Assembly: GCA_963841715.1 (NCBI GenBank)
Contig: CAWJDP010000001.1
Span: 806,001-870,000, forward strand
From: DASPWW01 sp963841715
GTDB taxonomy: Bacteria; Actinomycetota; Thermoleophilia; Solirubrobacterales; 70-9
Length of the DNA: 64,000 nucleotides
Direction: 5' to 3'
In this document: in pieces, positions 19,878-28,578 of the stretch
Layout of the letters: every line of letters starts with the position of its first letter
How positions within the stretch are numbered: position 1 is the first letter of the stretch
Notes under the pieces: model-generated
The model's database searches: none
Seen by the model: only the letters and a program-made list of their open reading frames with translations
Told to the model about the DNA's origin: nothing
Program-made: the position numbers and the translations under genes

Positions 19878-20276
19878 CTAGATGTGGTAGGTCTGCGCAC
19901 CGGCGTCGTGAGCCTCGCGGTGCGCGATGTCGGCGATCGTGGTGCGCTCGAAGACGTCGCGGAGCGCCACGACGCCCTGCGCCCAGATCCCGCCGGCCTC
20001 CTTCGCCTCCTGTCCGACCCGGCCGTCGAGCGCCTGGACGACCTCGAGAACGGTGATCTGGTCGGCGGGGCGCGCGAGCGTGTAGCCGCCCTTGACCCCG
20101 CGATGGCTCTCGAGCAGCCCGGCGCGCCGCAGGGTCGAGAACAGCTGCTCGAGGAACTGGACCGGCATCCCGCGGCGCTCGGCGAGCGTCGCGATCGGCA
20201 CCGGCGCCTCCCCGGAGCGCGACAGCTCGGCCAGAGCGACGACCGCGTAGCGGGACTTCGAGGTGACGGAGATCAT
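19878..20276 (-). CDS. Rrf2-family transcriptional regulator without Fe-S cysteines
   Basis: DNA-binding regulator of 132 residues with the Rrf2 winged helix (SKSRYAVVALAELSR; PVQFLEQLFSTLRRAGL; HRGVKGGYTLARP). The three cysteines that hold the cluster in IscR and NsrR are absent; there is no Cys at all. In this it resembles CymR, the cysteine regulator of Firmicutes that works with CysK. The location beside cysK-cysE fits that idea, but it is inference. ATG 20276 (ISVTSKSRY) is preferred to an upstream ATG six residues earlier. Confidence 0.85.
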   Translation of the reverse strand: MISVTSKSRYAVVALAELSRSGEAPVPIATLAERRGMPVQFLEQLFSTLRRAGLLESHRGVKGGYTLARPADQITVLEVVQALDGRVGQEAKEAGGIWAQGVVALRDVFERTTIADIAHREAHDAGAQTYHI

Positions 20277-20408
20277 CGCCGACGCTTTGTACACGAAGCG
20301 GCCGACCGAGCCACCGAGGGAAGCCGCACGCCGACCGTCCGCGCTCCGTTACGATCATTCGGTCCGGCCCTAGCGACCCTGGAGGATGGCGCTGAGCGAG
20401 GCGCGCCG

Positions 20409-21041
20409 ATGAGCGAGAAGGAGCGATGCCTCGTGATCGGGAGTCAACCGATCGTGCGTCTCGGGGTGCGGCGGTTGCTCGCGAGCCGGTTCGACGTCGA
20501 GGAGGCCGAGTGTGGGGAGGTCGCGCTTCAGCTGATCACCGACGTCGGCGACTTTGACGTCGCGATCGTCGACATGCGCCGCGGCCCGGACAAGGACGCG
20601 GCGCGGATGTCGGGCGAGGCGACGATCCGGGCGCTGCTGAAGGTGCAACCGAGCCTCGGCATCGTCGCGCACGGGGGGCGCAGTGCGCGGCACGTCGCGC
20701 GCGAGGCGATGGCAGCCGGGGCGACGGCCTACGTCGCCAAGAGCTCGCCCCCCGAGGACCTGCGCCGCGCCGTCGACGCCGCGCTCGAGGCCGAGCGCTT
20801 CCTCGACCCCGAGGCCGACGGCGCGCCGCGCAGCGGCAAGAACCCGCGCGTCCTGACCAAACGCCAGCGCGAGATCCTGCAGCTGATCGCCGACGGCCAC
20901 CGCCTCCCCCAGATCGCGAAGCGGCTGGGACTCAGCACCGAGACCGTAAAGACGCACACGAAGCAGATCCTCGCCCGGCTCGGGGCTCGAAGCCAGGCCC
21001 ACTCCGTGGCGATCGGCATGCGCAACAGCCTCATCGATTAG
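20409..21041 (+). CDS. NarL/LuxR-type response regulator with degenerate receiver
   Basis: 210 residues: a receiver domain (1-122) and a LuxR-type HTH (about 147-208; LTKRQREILQLIADGH, LSTETVKTHTKQILARLGA). The phospho-acceptor D55 (IVDM) and K111 (VAKSS) are present, but the acidic pair at the end of strand 1 is replaced (VIGSQ instead of ADDH), so Mg-dependent phosphorylation is doubtful. No histidine kinase is nearby. It converges on the HDOD-LuxR gene. The ATG overlaps the stop of an unlikely 8-codon ORF. Confidence 0.85.
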   Translation: MSEKERCLVIGSQPIVRLGVRRLLASRFDVEEAECGEVALQLITDVGDFDVAIVDMRRGPDKDAARMSGEATIRALLKVQPSLGIVAHGGRSARHVAREAMAAGATAYVAKSSPPEDLRRAVDAALEAERFLDPEADGAPRSGKNPRVLTKRQREILQLIADGHRLPQIAKRLGLSTETVKTHTKQILARLGARSQAHSVAIGMRNSLID

Positions 21042-21069
21042 CCGAACGCGCAGTCCGCGCCGCGTCGGG

Positions 21070-22182
21070 TTAGATCCAACCCTTGTCCCTGGCGAGGAGG
21101 ACGGCCTGGGCGCGGTCGACGGCACCGATCTTGCGGTACACGTTGTGGAGGTGGGTGCGGACCGTGCTCGCCGACAGCGACAGCTCATCGGCGATTTCCT
21201 TGTAGACCTTGCCCTCAGCGAGGCCCCGCAGGGCGTCGAGCTCGCGGGCCGAAAGGGGGCATGGCTCGGGCGAGCGGCGGCGCGCCGGTCGAGCGGTGAG
21301 CGGGAACTCGTAGAGGGCGGCACGGGCGCTGGGCGCGGCGATCCCGACCGCGGCGGCCATCGCGTCGAGCCGCCCCGGGTCGATCGCCTCGCCGTTGCTG
21401 TGGCGGGCGAACATGTCCGCGAGCGCGACGCCGGCGGCGAGCCCGGTGGCATCATCGGCGTGGTGGCGCTCGACCGCGGTCGCCATCCCGCCGGGCAGGC
21501 CCCAGCGGCGAACAAGGACCCCGCCGACGAGCGCGTGGTCGATACCGAGCTCGCGTCGCTCCGCGGCGACGCGGTCCTCAGGGGTGTGATGTCGGGCGAG
21601 CGGCTCCGGGTAGCCGGGATACATTCGCATCAGGACCAGCCGGCCGACGTCGTGGAGCAGCGCCGCTGCAGAGAGCTCCTCGTCGCCCGGGAGCTTGCCG
21701 ATCTCGCCGATCCGCTCCGCGGCTTGGCGGGCGGCGGCGCAATGGCGACGGAAGCGTTCGGGCCGCATCTGCCACTCGGCCGCCGTCTCGGAGAACTCAT
21801 ACGTCTCCAGCGGCTCGATGGCGGCCTCGACCCCCTTCGGCCCCAGCCTCTCGACCGCCTCCAGGATCCCGGCGAGTCCAGCGTGCCTGCCGCTAACCCG
21901 CTGTGCCGCGCGCAGGACCGCGATCGCAAGCGCGACGTCGGATTCGACCACCTCGCTGAGCTCGTCGGTCGAAGCGCCGCGCTTCGAGCTCGCGCTGAGG
22001 GCGCGCTGATGCGACTCGACGAGAGCCGGAAAGCTCTCGACGTCGGCGAACGCGTCCGCGAGGCGGTGCCCGCCGCGCCCGGTGCCGCGGGTCTGCGGTC
22101 GAGTCTCCCGGTTGCTGAAGCGCCCGCCGTTCGAATTGCGGGCGGACGCGACTGTCGGCTTCGTCTTGGTCTTCGTGGCCAT
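21070..22182 (-). CDS. HDOD domain fused to a LuxR-type DNA-binding domain
   Basis: 370 residues. A basic 40-residue N-terminus leads into an HDOD/HD region (about 50-275), then a LuxR HTH (308-368; LSARELDALRGLAEGK, LSASTVRTHLHNVYRKIGA). HDOD domains usually lack metal ligands, but here H147, H177-D178, H216, H240-H241 and D256 follow the order of an HD phosphohydrolase site, so it may bind metal. The architecture suggests a one-component transcription factor sensing a nucleotide or metal. It faces an atypical LuxR regulator. Ligand and targets unknown. Confidence 0.82.
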   Translation of the reverse strand: MATKTKTKPTVASARNSNGGRFSNRETRPQTRGTGRGGHRLADAFADVESFPALVESHQRALSASSKRGASTDELSEVVESDVALAIAVLRAAQRVSGRHAGLAGILEAVERLGPKGVEAAIEPLETYEFSETAAEWQMRPERFRRHCAAARQAAERIGEIGKLPGDEELSAAALLHDVGRLVLMRMYPGYPEPLARHHTPEDRVAAERRELGIDHALVGGVLVRRWGLPGGMATAVERHHADDATGLAAGVALADMFARHSNGEAIDPGRLDAMAAAVGIAAPSARAALYEFPLTARPARRRSPEPCPLSARELDALRGLAEGKVYKEIADELSLSASTVRTHLHNVYRKIGAVDRAQAVLLARDKGWI

Positions 22183-22292
22183 GGCGGAGCGTCGATCCGT
22201 GCACGACGGAGCGCTAACCCCTTCATCGGCAGATTGGAGCCCGGTTCTTTAGCCCCGGAACGAGAAAGTCGTGCCCAGCCCGGCGTGGGTGA

Positions 22293-23639
22293 TCACAAAC
22301 GCTCGAGCGCGAGCTCGATTCTGGTCGCCGACTCCTCTCGCCCCAGGGCCGCGAGCGATTCGAAGATCCCCGGCGAGACCGTCCTCCCGGTGAGCGAGAC
22401 GCGGAGCGGCTGGAACAGCTGCTTCGGCTTCACGCGGTGGTGCTCGGCGACGAGCCGCAGCTTGCGCTCGAGCTCCTCCGGCGCGAACTCCCTGACTTCG
22501 CGAATCGTGCTCAGCGCGTCCTCGAGCAGCGGGCGCGCCTCCTGAGTCATCACCTTCTTCCACGCCTTTTCGTCGTCCGCGGGCCCCTCGAACATGAACG
22601 CGATCAGCGGCCACACCTCGGCCAGCGTCTGCGCCTTGTCCTGGACGATCGCGCATGCGACCTCGAGCCGGTTGTCGGGCTCGCGCCCGACGAAGCGGGC
22701 GACGGCCTCCGTGTACTCGTCAAGCGACGCCTCGCGCATGAAGCGCCCGTTGATCCAGCGCAGCTTCTGCTCGTCGAACACCGCCGCCGCCTTGCCGACG
22801 CGCTCGATCCGGAAGCGCTCGATCAGCTCCTCGGTCGTCAGCAGCGTCGTGTCGTCCTCGGTCCCCCAGCCGAGCAGCGCGAGATAGTTGCGCACCGCGG
22901 CGGGCAGGTACCCAGCCTCACGCAGGGCCTGGACGGAATCGGCGCCGTGGCGTTTCGAGAGCTTGCGCCCGTCCGGGCCGTGCAGCAGCGGCAGGTGGAC
23001 ATAGCGCGGCGGGTGAATGTCGAGCGCGCGGAAGACGAGCAGCTGCTTCGGCGTGTTCGAGAGGTGGTCGTCACCGCGGACGACGTCGGTGATGTCCATC
23101 TCGGCGTCGTCGATTGCGACCGCGAAGTTGTAGAGGACCGATCCGTCCCCGCGCGCGATCACGAGGTCGTCCTGGAGCCGGTTTTCGAATCGGACCTCGC
23201 CGCGGATCGCGTCCTCGACGACGGTCTCGCCCTCGTCGGGGACCCGGAGCCTGATCGCCGCGCCGGGCTCGTCGCGCGGCTCGCCACGGTAGCCCACGCC
23301 GCCGTGCGCCCGCTTCCAATCTCGGACCTCGGCCGAGCTCGTCGGGTCGGGATACGCCTTGCGGGCCTCGATCAACTCCTTGAGCCTCGCCCGGTGGCGG
23401 TCGGCGCGCTCATATTGGCTGTACGGTCCCTCGTCCCAGTCGAGCCCGAGCCAGCGCAGCGCTTCGAGGATCTGCTCCTCGTCCTCCGGCGTATAGCGCT
23501 CGCGGTCGGTGTCCTCGATCCGCAGCACAAGCGAACCACCATCGCCGCGCGCCATCAGCCAGTTATAGAGTGCGGTCCGTGCCCCGCCAATGTGAAGGGC
23601 GCCGGTGGGCGACGGGGCAAATCGAACTCGGGCAGGCAA
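22293..23639 (-). CDS. gltX: Glutamyl-tRNA synthetase
   Basis: Class I synthetase charging tRNA(Glu), and also tRNA(Gln) if the GatCAB route is used. The first conserved residues are ARVRFAPSPTGALHIGG (HIGH motif), and KLSKRHG is the KMSKS motif. The anticodon-binding helical domain fills the last 150 residues. The TTG at 23639 fits the family's normal N-terminus; the open frame continues to 23774 but that part is antisense to nfo. No ribosome site is visible. The start codon is only one base from the nfo start on the other strand. Confidence 0.93.
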   Translation of the reverse strand: MPARVRFAPSPTGALHIGGARTALYNWLMARGDGGSLVLRIEDTDRERYTPEDEEQILEALRWLGLDWDEGPYSQYERADRHRARLKELIEARKAYPDPTSSAEVRDWKRAHGGVGYRGEPRDEPGAAIRLRVPDEGETVVEDAIRGEVRFENRLQDDLVIARGDGSVLYNFAVAIDDAEMDITDVVRGDDHLSNTPKQLLVFRALDIHPPRYVHLPLLHGPDGRKLSKRHGADSVQALREAGYLPAAVRNYLALLGWGTEDDTTLLTTEELIERFRIERVGKAAAVFDEQKLRWINGRFMREASLDEYTEAVARFVGREPDNRLEVACAIVQDKAQTLAEVWPLIAFMFEGPADDEKAWKKVMTQEARPLLEDALSTIREVREFAPEELERKLRLVAEHHRVKPKQLFQPLRVSLTGRTVSPGIFESLAALGREESATRIELALERL

Positions 23640-23640
23640 G

Positions 23641-24501
23641 ATGCTGATCGGCGCGCATGTTTCCACAGCCGGGGGCTTGAGCCGCGCGATCGAGCGTGCG
23701 ACCGAGCGCGACTGCGACGCGATCCAGATCTTCAACCAGAGCCCGCGAATGTGGCGGCCGACCGGATACGACAAGGACGACTTCGCGGAGTTCAGGCGGT
23801 CGATGGCCGACTCGAAGGTGGAGTCGGTGGTGATCCACGCGATCTACCTGCTCAACTGCGCCGCCGGAGAGAAGGAGGTTCGCGAGAAGTCGATCCACTC
23901 GCTGACCCACGCGCTGCGGGTCGGGGACGAAATTGGGGCCGACGGGGTCGTCCTCCACGCCGGGGCCCAGAAGACCGACCGCCTATCCGACGCGATCCGC
24001 CGCTCGAGCGGAGCGATCAAGCGGGCGCTCCGCGACTCGGACCGCTGCCCGCTGCTGATCGAGAACATGGCCGGCCACAAGGGCCTGCTCGGGCGCGAGT
24101 TCTCCGAGCTCGCGACGCTGATCGAGCGCTCGGGCGGGGGCAGGCGGCTCGGGGTCTGCCTCGACTCCTGCCACCTGCTCGCGGCGGGATGGGAGGTGCG
24201 CACTCCCGAGGGGCTCGCGGAGACGGTCGACGCGTTCGACGCGACTGTCGGCCTGAAGCGGCTCCGGTGCCTGCACGTCAACGACTCGAAGATGGCGCTC
24301 GGGTCGGAGCGCGACCGCCACGCCAGCATCGGCAAGGGTGAGATCGGCCGCGCCGGCTTCAGGACGTTCCTCTCCGAGCCGCGCTTCGAGCGGCTCCCGG
24401 CCCTGCTCGAGACGCCCGGCCCCGACGGTCACGGGCCGGACCGGGCCGAGGTGCGGCTGACGAAGCGGCTGCGGCGCGAGGGGCTCGAGAAGCGGGGCTA
24501 G
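23641..24501 (+). CDS. nfo: Endonuclease IV (AP endonuclease)
   Basis: Zinc-dependent apurinic/apyrimidinic endonuclease of base excision repair, 286 residues. It opens with MLIGAHVSTAGGLSRAI and contains QIFNQSPRMWRP, VVIHAIYLLNCA, HAGAQ, LIENMAG, the CLDSCHLLAAG motif and LHVNDSK with metal ligands, as the TIM-barrel family requires. An in-frame GTG at 23605 is possible, but ATG 23641 matches the family start. Divergent from gltX with almost no gap. Confidence 0.94.
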   Translation: MLIGAHVSTAGGLSRAIERATERDCDAIQIFNQSPRMWRPTGYDKDDFAEFRRSMADSKVESVVIHAIYLLNCAAGEKEVREKSIHSLTHALRVGDEIGADGVVLHAGAQKTDRLSDAIRRSSGAIKRALRDSDRCPLLIENMAGHKGLLGREFSELATLIERSGGGRRLGVCLDSCHLLAAGWEVRTPEGLAETVDAFDATVGLKRLRCLHVNDSKMALGSERDRHASIGKGEIGRAGFRTFLSEPRFERLPALLETPGPDGHGPDRAEVRLTKRLRREGLEKRG

Positions 24502-24511
24502 GCCGGATTGC

Positions 24512-24913
24512 TCAGGCGAGCGCGTCGCGCAGGTCGAACACGCGCAGTCCCTCGGGCCCCGAGTCGTCACAGTCGAAGAAGCGGCGGTTGACGCACTCGA
24601 ACTCGGGCCCCACGCCCTCGTACGCGGGCTCGACGCGGAACTGGCACTGCGGCAGCGGGTCGCCGGTCATCTTGATCCCGCCGTAGCCGCCGGAGCGCTC
24701 GGCCTGCTCGAACGCGTCGACGTCGATCTCGGCGCCGAACACCTTGCGCATGCACCCGAGATAGCGCCGCCCGCTGAGCTGGTCGTAGTAGCTGTAGAGA
24801 TAGGCGCAGCGAAGCTCGAGGCAGCCGCGCGGCTCGATCAGCTTGTCGCAGAAGGTGCGGCACTTCCGGCATTCGCCGGAGGCTGTCCTCTGGCCTTGCT
24901 GCTGGAGCGCCAT
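24512..24913 (-). CDS. Cysteine-rich conserved hypothetical protein
   Basis: 133 residues with nine cysteines: ECRKCRTFC near the N-terminus, RGCLELRC about 20 residues later, then single Cys in YLGCMRK, PQCQF, FECVN and FDCDD. The pattern suggests one or two zinc or Fe-S sites. There is no signal peptide or membrane helix. I do not recognise the family. A TAGACT box ends 9 nt before the ATG, so it has its own leaderless-type promoter. It lies between nfo (convergent) and dnaE. Confidence 0.65.
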   Translation of the reverse strand: MALQQQGQRTASGECRKCRTFCDKLIEPRGCLELRCAYLYSYYDQLSGRRYLGCMRKVFGAEIDVDAFEQAERSGGYGGIKMTGDPLPQCQFRVEPAYEGVGPEFECVNRRFFDCDDSGPEGLRVFDLRDALA

Positions 24914-24962
24914 CGGTGACGCAGTCTAGGGGAGGGTGGGCGCGCCGTCGATGGGTTCGCGC

Positions 24963-27900
24963 TCAGGCCGCTAGCACACCCGGGCCGAGCACGGAGTCGA
25001 GCTCGGCGTGCAGCGCGTGCGAGACCTTGACCCGATACTCGCTCCCGAAGCGCAGCCTTCTCGTGCCCTCGCGGGTGTGCATCTCGAGCACGACCTCGCT
25101 GTTCCCGGGGAAGTTGGAGAACACGCCCTTGAGGTCGTCGACCAGCGTCGGTGCGCAGTCGGCGGCCTTGACGCGGACCACGAGCTTCTCGCCGCGACCG
25201 TTTCCGTTCGCGCGGGCCCCGCCGACGTGGGGGGAGCCGCCGGCGAAGCCGGCGGCGAGGGGGACGGAAGCCTCCCTTGCCTCGAAGCGCTCGGCCTCGT
25301 GGACGACGAGCTTCGTCTCACCGCGCTCCTTGTGGTCGACGCGACCGCGAACGAGCACGACCGAGTCCATCGTCATCTCGGTCTCGCTCGCCGCCAGCGC
25401 GGAGTTGAAGACGAGCATCTCGACCTGGCCCTCGAGGTCGTCGAGGGTCGCGAACAGCATCGGGTCACCCTTCTTGGTCCGGATCCGCTTGCGCTCGGTG
25501 ATCAGCCCGCCGACGGTGACCCAGGAGCCGTCCTGCTTCGCCGCGAGATCCGCGAGCGAGCAGTCGACGCGCGCGGCGAGCGCGTCGCGGACCGCGGCGA
25601 GGGGATGCTCGGAGAGGAACGTGCCGAGGGTCTCCTTCTCGAGCCGCAGCAGCTCGTTCGGCTCGAACTCGTCCCCGTTCAGCGGCGGATGCGCGCGCCC
25701 CGCCCCCATGCCCGGCATCTCCTCGCCGTCGATCTCGAAGATCGACGACTGGCCGCGCTGCGCGTCCTCCTGATGCTTCTGCCCCGCGCCCTGCGCCGCG
25801 GGGAGCGCGTCGAGCATCGCCTTGCGGCTGGCGCCCGTCGAGTCGAGGGCGCCGCACTTGACCAGGCACTCGATCGCGCGCTTGTTCACGGCCCGGGCGT
25901 CGACTCGCTCGCAGAAGTCCCACAGGGAGTTGAACTGGCCGCCGTCACGGCGTGCCGCGAGGATCGCCTCGACCGCAGCGTGGCCGACATTCTTGACCGC
26001 GTCGAGCCCAAAGCGGATCTTGTTCTCGGCGACGACGAAGCCGTGCTCGGAGGCGTTGACGTCGGGCGGAAGCACGTCGATCCCGACCTGGTGACAGCGG
26101 TTGACGAAGAACGGCACCTTGTCCTTCGTCGACATCACCGACGAGATCAGCGCCGCCATGTACTCGGCGGGATAGTTGGCGCGCAGGTATGCGGTCCGGT
26201 AGGCGATCAGCGCGTAGCAGGCCGCGTGCGACTTGTTGAAGCTGTAGTCGGCCGCGGCGGTCATCAGCGACCACAGGTCCTTGGCGACCCCCCTCTCGGT
26301 CCGCGACTCGGCGAGCCCGGAGAGGAACTTGTCCTCCATCTTCGCCATCAGGTCGCGCTTCTTCTTCCCCACGGCCTTGCGGAGATCGTCTGCCTCGGCG
26401 GGCGAGAAGCCGGCCATCTGCTTCGCGATCTCCATCAGCTGCTCCTGGTAGATGCAGCAGCCGTACGTCTCCTCGGTGATCGGGCGCATGCGCTCGTCGG
26501 CGTAGCGGACCGAGCTCGGGTCGCGCTTGCCGCGCGCGTAGTCGGGGATGAATCGCATCGCGCCCGGGCGGTAGAGGGCGTTGAGCGCGACGAGGTCCTC
26601 GAACTCGGTCGGCTTCACCTTGCGCAGCGCCTCGCGCATCCCGTCCGACTCGAACTGGAACACGCCGACCGCGTCGCCGCGGGCGAGCATCTCGAACGTC
26701 TTCACGTCGTCGCGCGGCAACGAGTCCATCTCCAGCCGCACCCCGCGCGAGCGCTCGATGATCTCGACCGCGTCCTCGATCACGTCGAGGTTGCGCAGCC
26801 CGAGGAAGTCCATCTTCAGCAGCCCGATCTCCTCGATCGGCCCCATCGAGTACTGGGTCACGGTCTTGTACGCGCGCTCGCCCGCCTCGCCCGCCCCCCT
26901 GTCCTCGGCGAGCTGCAGCGGGACGATCTCCTGCAGCGGCCGGTCGGCGATCACGACCGCGGCGGCGTGGATCGAGTGGTTGCGGACGATCCCCTCCAGG
27001 CCCCTCGCGACGTCGACCACCTGGCGCGCCTCGGGCTCGGAGTCGTAGACGCGCTTCAGCTCCTCACCCGGCTTGAGGCAGTCCTCGAAGCTCGGGTTGC
27101 GACCCATGATCGGCTCCGGGATCAGCTTCGCGACGCGGTCGCCGGTCCCGTAGTCGAGCCCAAGCACGCGCGCGGCGTCGCGGGTCGCGGCCCGCGGCGC
27201 CATTTTGCCGAAGGTGATGATCTGGGCGACCGACTCTCGCCCGTACTTGTCGGCGACGTAGCGGATCACGCGCTCGCGGCCCCGGACTGAGAAGTCGATG
27301 TCGATGTCCGGCATCGACTTGCGCGCGGGGTTCAGGAAGCGCTCGAACAGGAGGTCGTTGGCGAGCGGGTCGATGTCGGTGATCCCGAGGCTGTAGGCGA
27401 CGATCGAGCCGGCGGCGGAGCCGCGGCCGGGGCCGACGGCGATTCCCTCCTGCTTAGCGAAGCGGACGAAGTCCCAGACGATCAGGAAGTAGGACTCGAA
27501 GCCCATCTCGAGGATCACGCGGAGCTCGAACTCGAGCCGCTCGGTCGCCTCGGCGGGAAGCGGCTCTCCGTAGCGGCGCGCCAGGCCCTCGGTCGCGATC
27601 CGCCGCAGCATCTCGGTTGGCTCGCTGCCGTCGGGTGTCGGGTAGCGCGGCAGCAGGAGCTCGCCGAGCGCAAGCTCGACGTCGCAGCGATTGGCGACCT
27701 CAAGCGTGTTCTGCACCGCCTCCGGCCAGCGGGAGAACGCCTCGGCCATCTCGTTGGGGGACTTGAGGTAGTACTCGTTGGTGTCGAAGCGGAGCTTCGG
27801 CTGGGCCAGCGTCGACTTCGTCTGCACGCACAGCAGCGCCGAGTGGTTGTCGTAGTCCTCGCGGCGCAGGTAGTGGACGTCGCCGGTAGCGACGAGCGGC

Positions 27901-28493
27901 CTGCCGACCTCGCCGGCGACGCGGACGATCCCCACGTTCGCCTTGTCCTGGAGCTCGAGCCCGTTCTCCTGGATCTCGAAGTAGACGTTGTCCGGTCCGA
28001 GCACGCCGAGCAGCTCGTCGATGTGGGCGCGCGCCTCGTCGGGGCGGTCCTCGACCAGGCGGCGGCAAAACCGCGACTGGAGGCAGCCCGTGAGCGCGAT
28101 CAGTCCGCTCGAGTGGCGCTCGAGCAGCTCGATGTCGACGTTTGCCTTCCCGCGCGAGAAACCGTCGAGGAAGCTCGCCGAGCTGAGCTTGACGAGATTA
28201 CGGAACCCCTCGTCGTTGCGCGCCAGGAGCGTCAGGTGGTTGCGCTCGTATCGGACCGCCTCGGTGCGGCGGTCGTCGACAAAGTACGCCTCCATCCCGA
28301 GAATCGGCTTGACGTCGTTCTCGCGGCAGGCCTTGTACATCTCGACGGCGCCGTTCATGACGCCGTGATCGGTGAGCCCGAGCGCCGGCATCCCGAGCTC
28401 GGCGGCGCGCGCCGCGAGGCGGTCGATCTTGTTCGCCCCGTCGAGCAGCGAGTACTCGCTGTGGACGTGGAGATGGACGGCCTCGGGACTCAC
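24963..28493 (-). CDS. dnaE: DNA polymerase III alpha subunit
   Basis: Replicative DNA polymerase of 1176 residues. The N-terminal PHP domain begins HLHVHSEYSLLDGA and includes GLTDHGVMNG. The polymerase active-site Asp pair lies in PDIDIDF near residue 394, and the third Asp in LKMDFLGLRNL near 559. A helix-hairpin-helix region and an OB fold (VTVGGLITERKRIRTKKGD, about residue 990) follow. The length and the DnaE1-like order point to the main replicative enzyme rather than the mutagenic DnaE2. Confidence 0.96.
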   Translation of the reverse strand: MSPEAVHLHVHSEYSLLDGANKIDRLAARAAELGMPALGLTDHGVMNGAVEMYKACRENDVKPILGMEAYFVDDRRTEAVRYERNHLTLLARNDEGFRNLVKLSSASFLDGFSRGKANVDIELLERHSSGLIALTGCLQSRFCRRLVEDRPDEARAHIDELLGVLGPDNVYFEIQENGLELQDKANVGIVRVAGEVGRPLVATGDVHYLRREDYDNHSALLCVQTKSTLAQPKLRFDTNEYYLKSPNEMAEAFSRWPEAVQNTLEVANRCDVELALGELLLPRYPTPDGSEPTEMLRRIATEGLARRYGEPLPAEATERLEFELRVILEMGFESYFLIVWDFVRFAKQEGIAVGPGRGSAAGSIVAYSLGITDIDPLANDLLFERFLNPARKSMPDIDIDFSVRGRERVIRYVADKYGRESVAQIITFGKMAPRAATRDAARVLGLDYGTGDRVAKLIPEPIMGRNPSFEDCLKPGEELKRVYDSEPEARQVVDVARGLEGIVRNHSIHAAAVVIADRPLQEIVPLQLAEDRGAGEAGERAYKTVTQYSMGPIEEIGLLKMDFLGLRNLDVIEDAVEIIERSRGVRLEMDSLPRDDVKTFEMLARGDAVGVFQFESDGMREALRKVKPTEFEDLVALNALYRPGAMRFIPDYARGKRDPSSVRYADERMRPITEETYGCCIYQEQLMEIAKQMAGFSPAEADDLRKAVGKKKRDLMAKMEDKFLSGLAESRTERGVAKDLWSLMTAAADYSFNKSHAACYALIAYRTAYLRANYPAEYMAALISSVMSTKDKVPFFVNRCHQVGIDVLPPDVNASEHGFVVAENKIRFGLDAVKNVGHAAVEAILAARRDGGQFNSLWDFCERVDARAVNKRAIECLVKCGALDSTGASRKAMLDALPAAQGAGQKHQEDAQRGQSSIFEIDGEEMPGMGAGRAHPPLNGDEFEPNELLRLEKETLGTFLSEHPLAAVRDALAARVDCSLADLAAKQDGSWVTVGGLITERKRIRTKKGDPMLFATLDDLEGQVEMLVFNSALAASETEMTMDSVVLVRGRVDHKERGETKLVVHEAERFEAREASVPLAAGFAGGSPHVGGARANGNGRGEKLVVRVKAADCAPTLVDDLKGVFSNFPGNSEVVLEMHTREGTRRLRFGSEYRVKVSHALHAELDSVLGPGVLAA

Positions 28494-28578
28494 CTGCCGA
28501 TCATGCCAAGCGAGGCAGACGCCCCCGGGCGCCCGGCGGACCTCGATTCCGCACCCTCCGGGAAGCTTCGCGGCCGGC

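Noticed and set aside
19884..20408. Upstream extension of the response-regulator ORF
   Set aside because: These codons lie antisense to the Rrf2 gene and show no receiver similarity; the domain starts at ATG 20409.
20386..20412. Eight-codon ORF (MALSEARR) overlapping the response-regulator start
   Set aside because: Its GGAGG touches the ATG with no spacing and there is no promoter evidence, so translation is doubtful.
24996..27290. Long plus-strand ORF opposite dnaE, and similar long antisense ORFs elsewhere
   Set aside because: High GC keeps antisense frames open; the products are Arg/Asp/Val/Leu-rich with no motifs, while the sense frames are well-known proteins.
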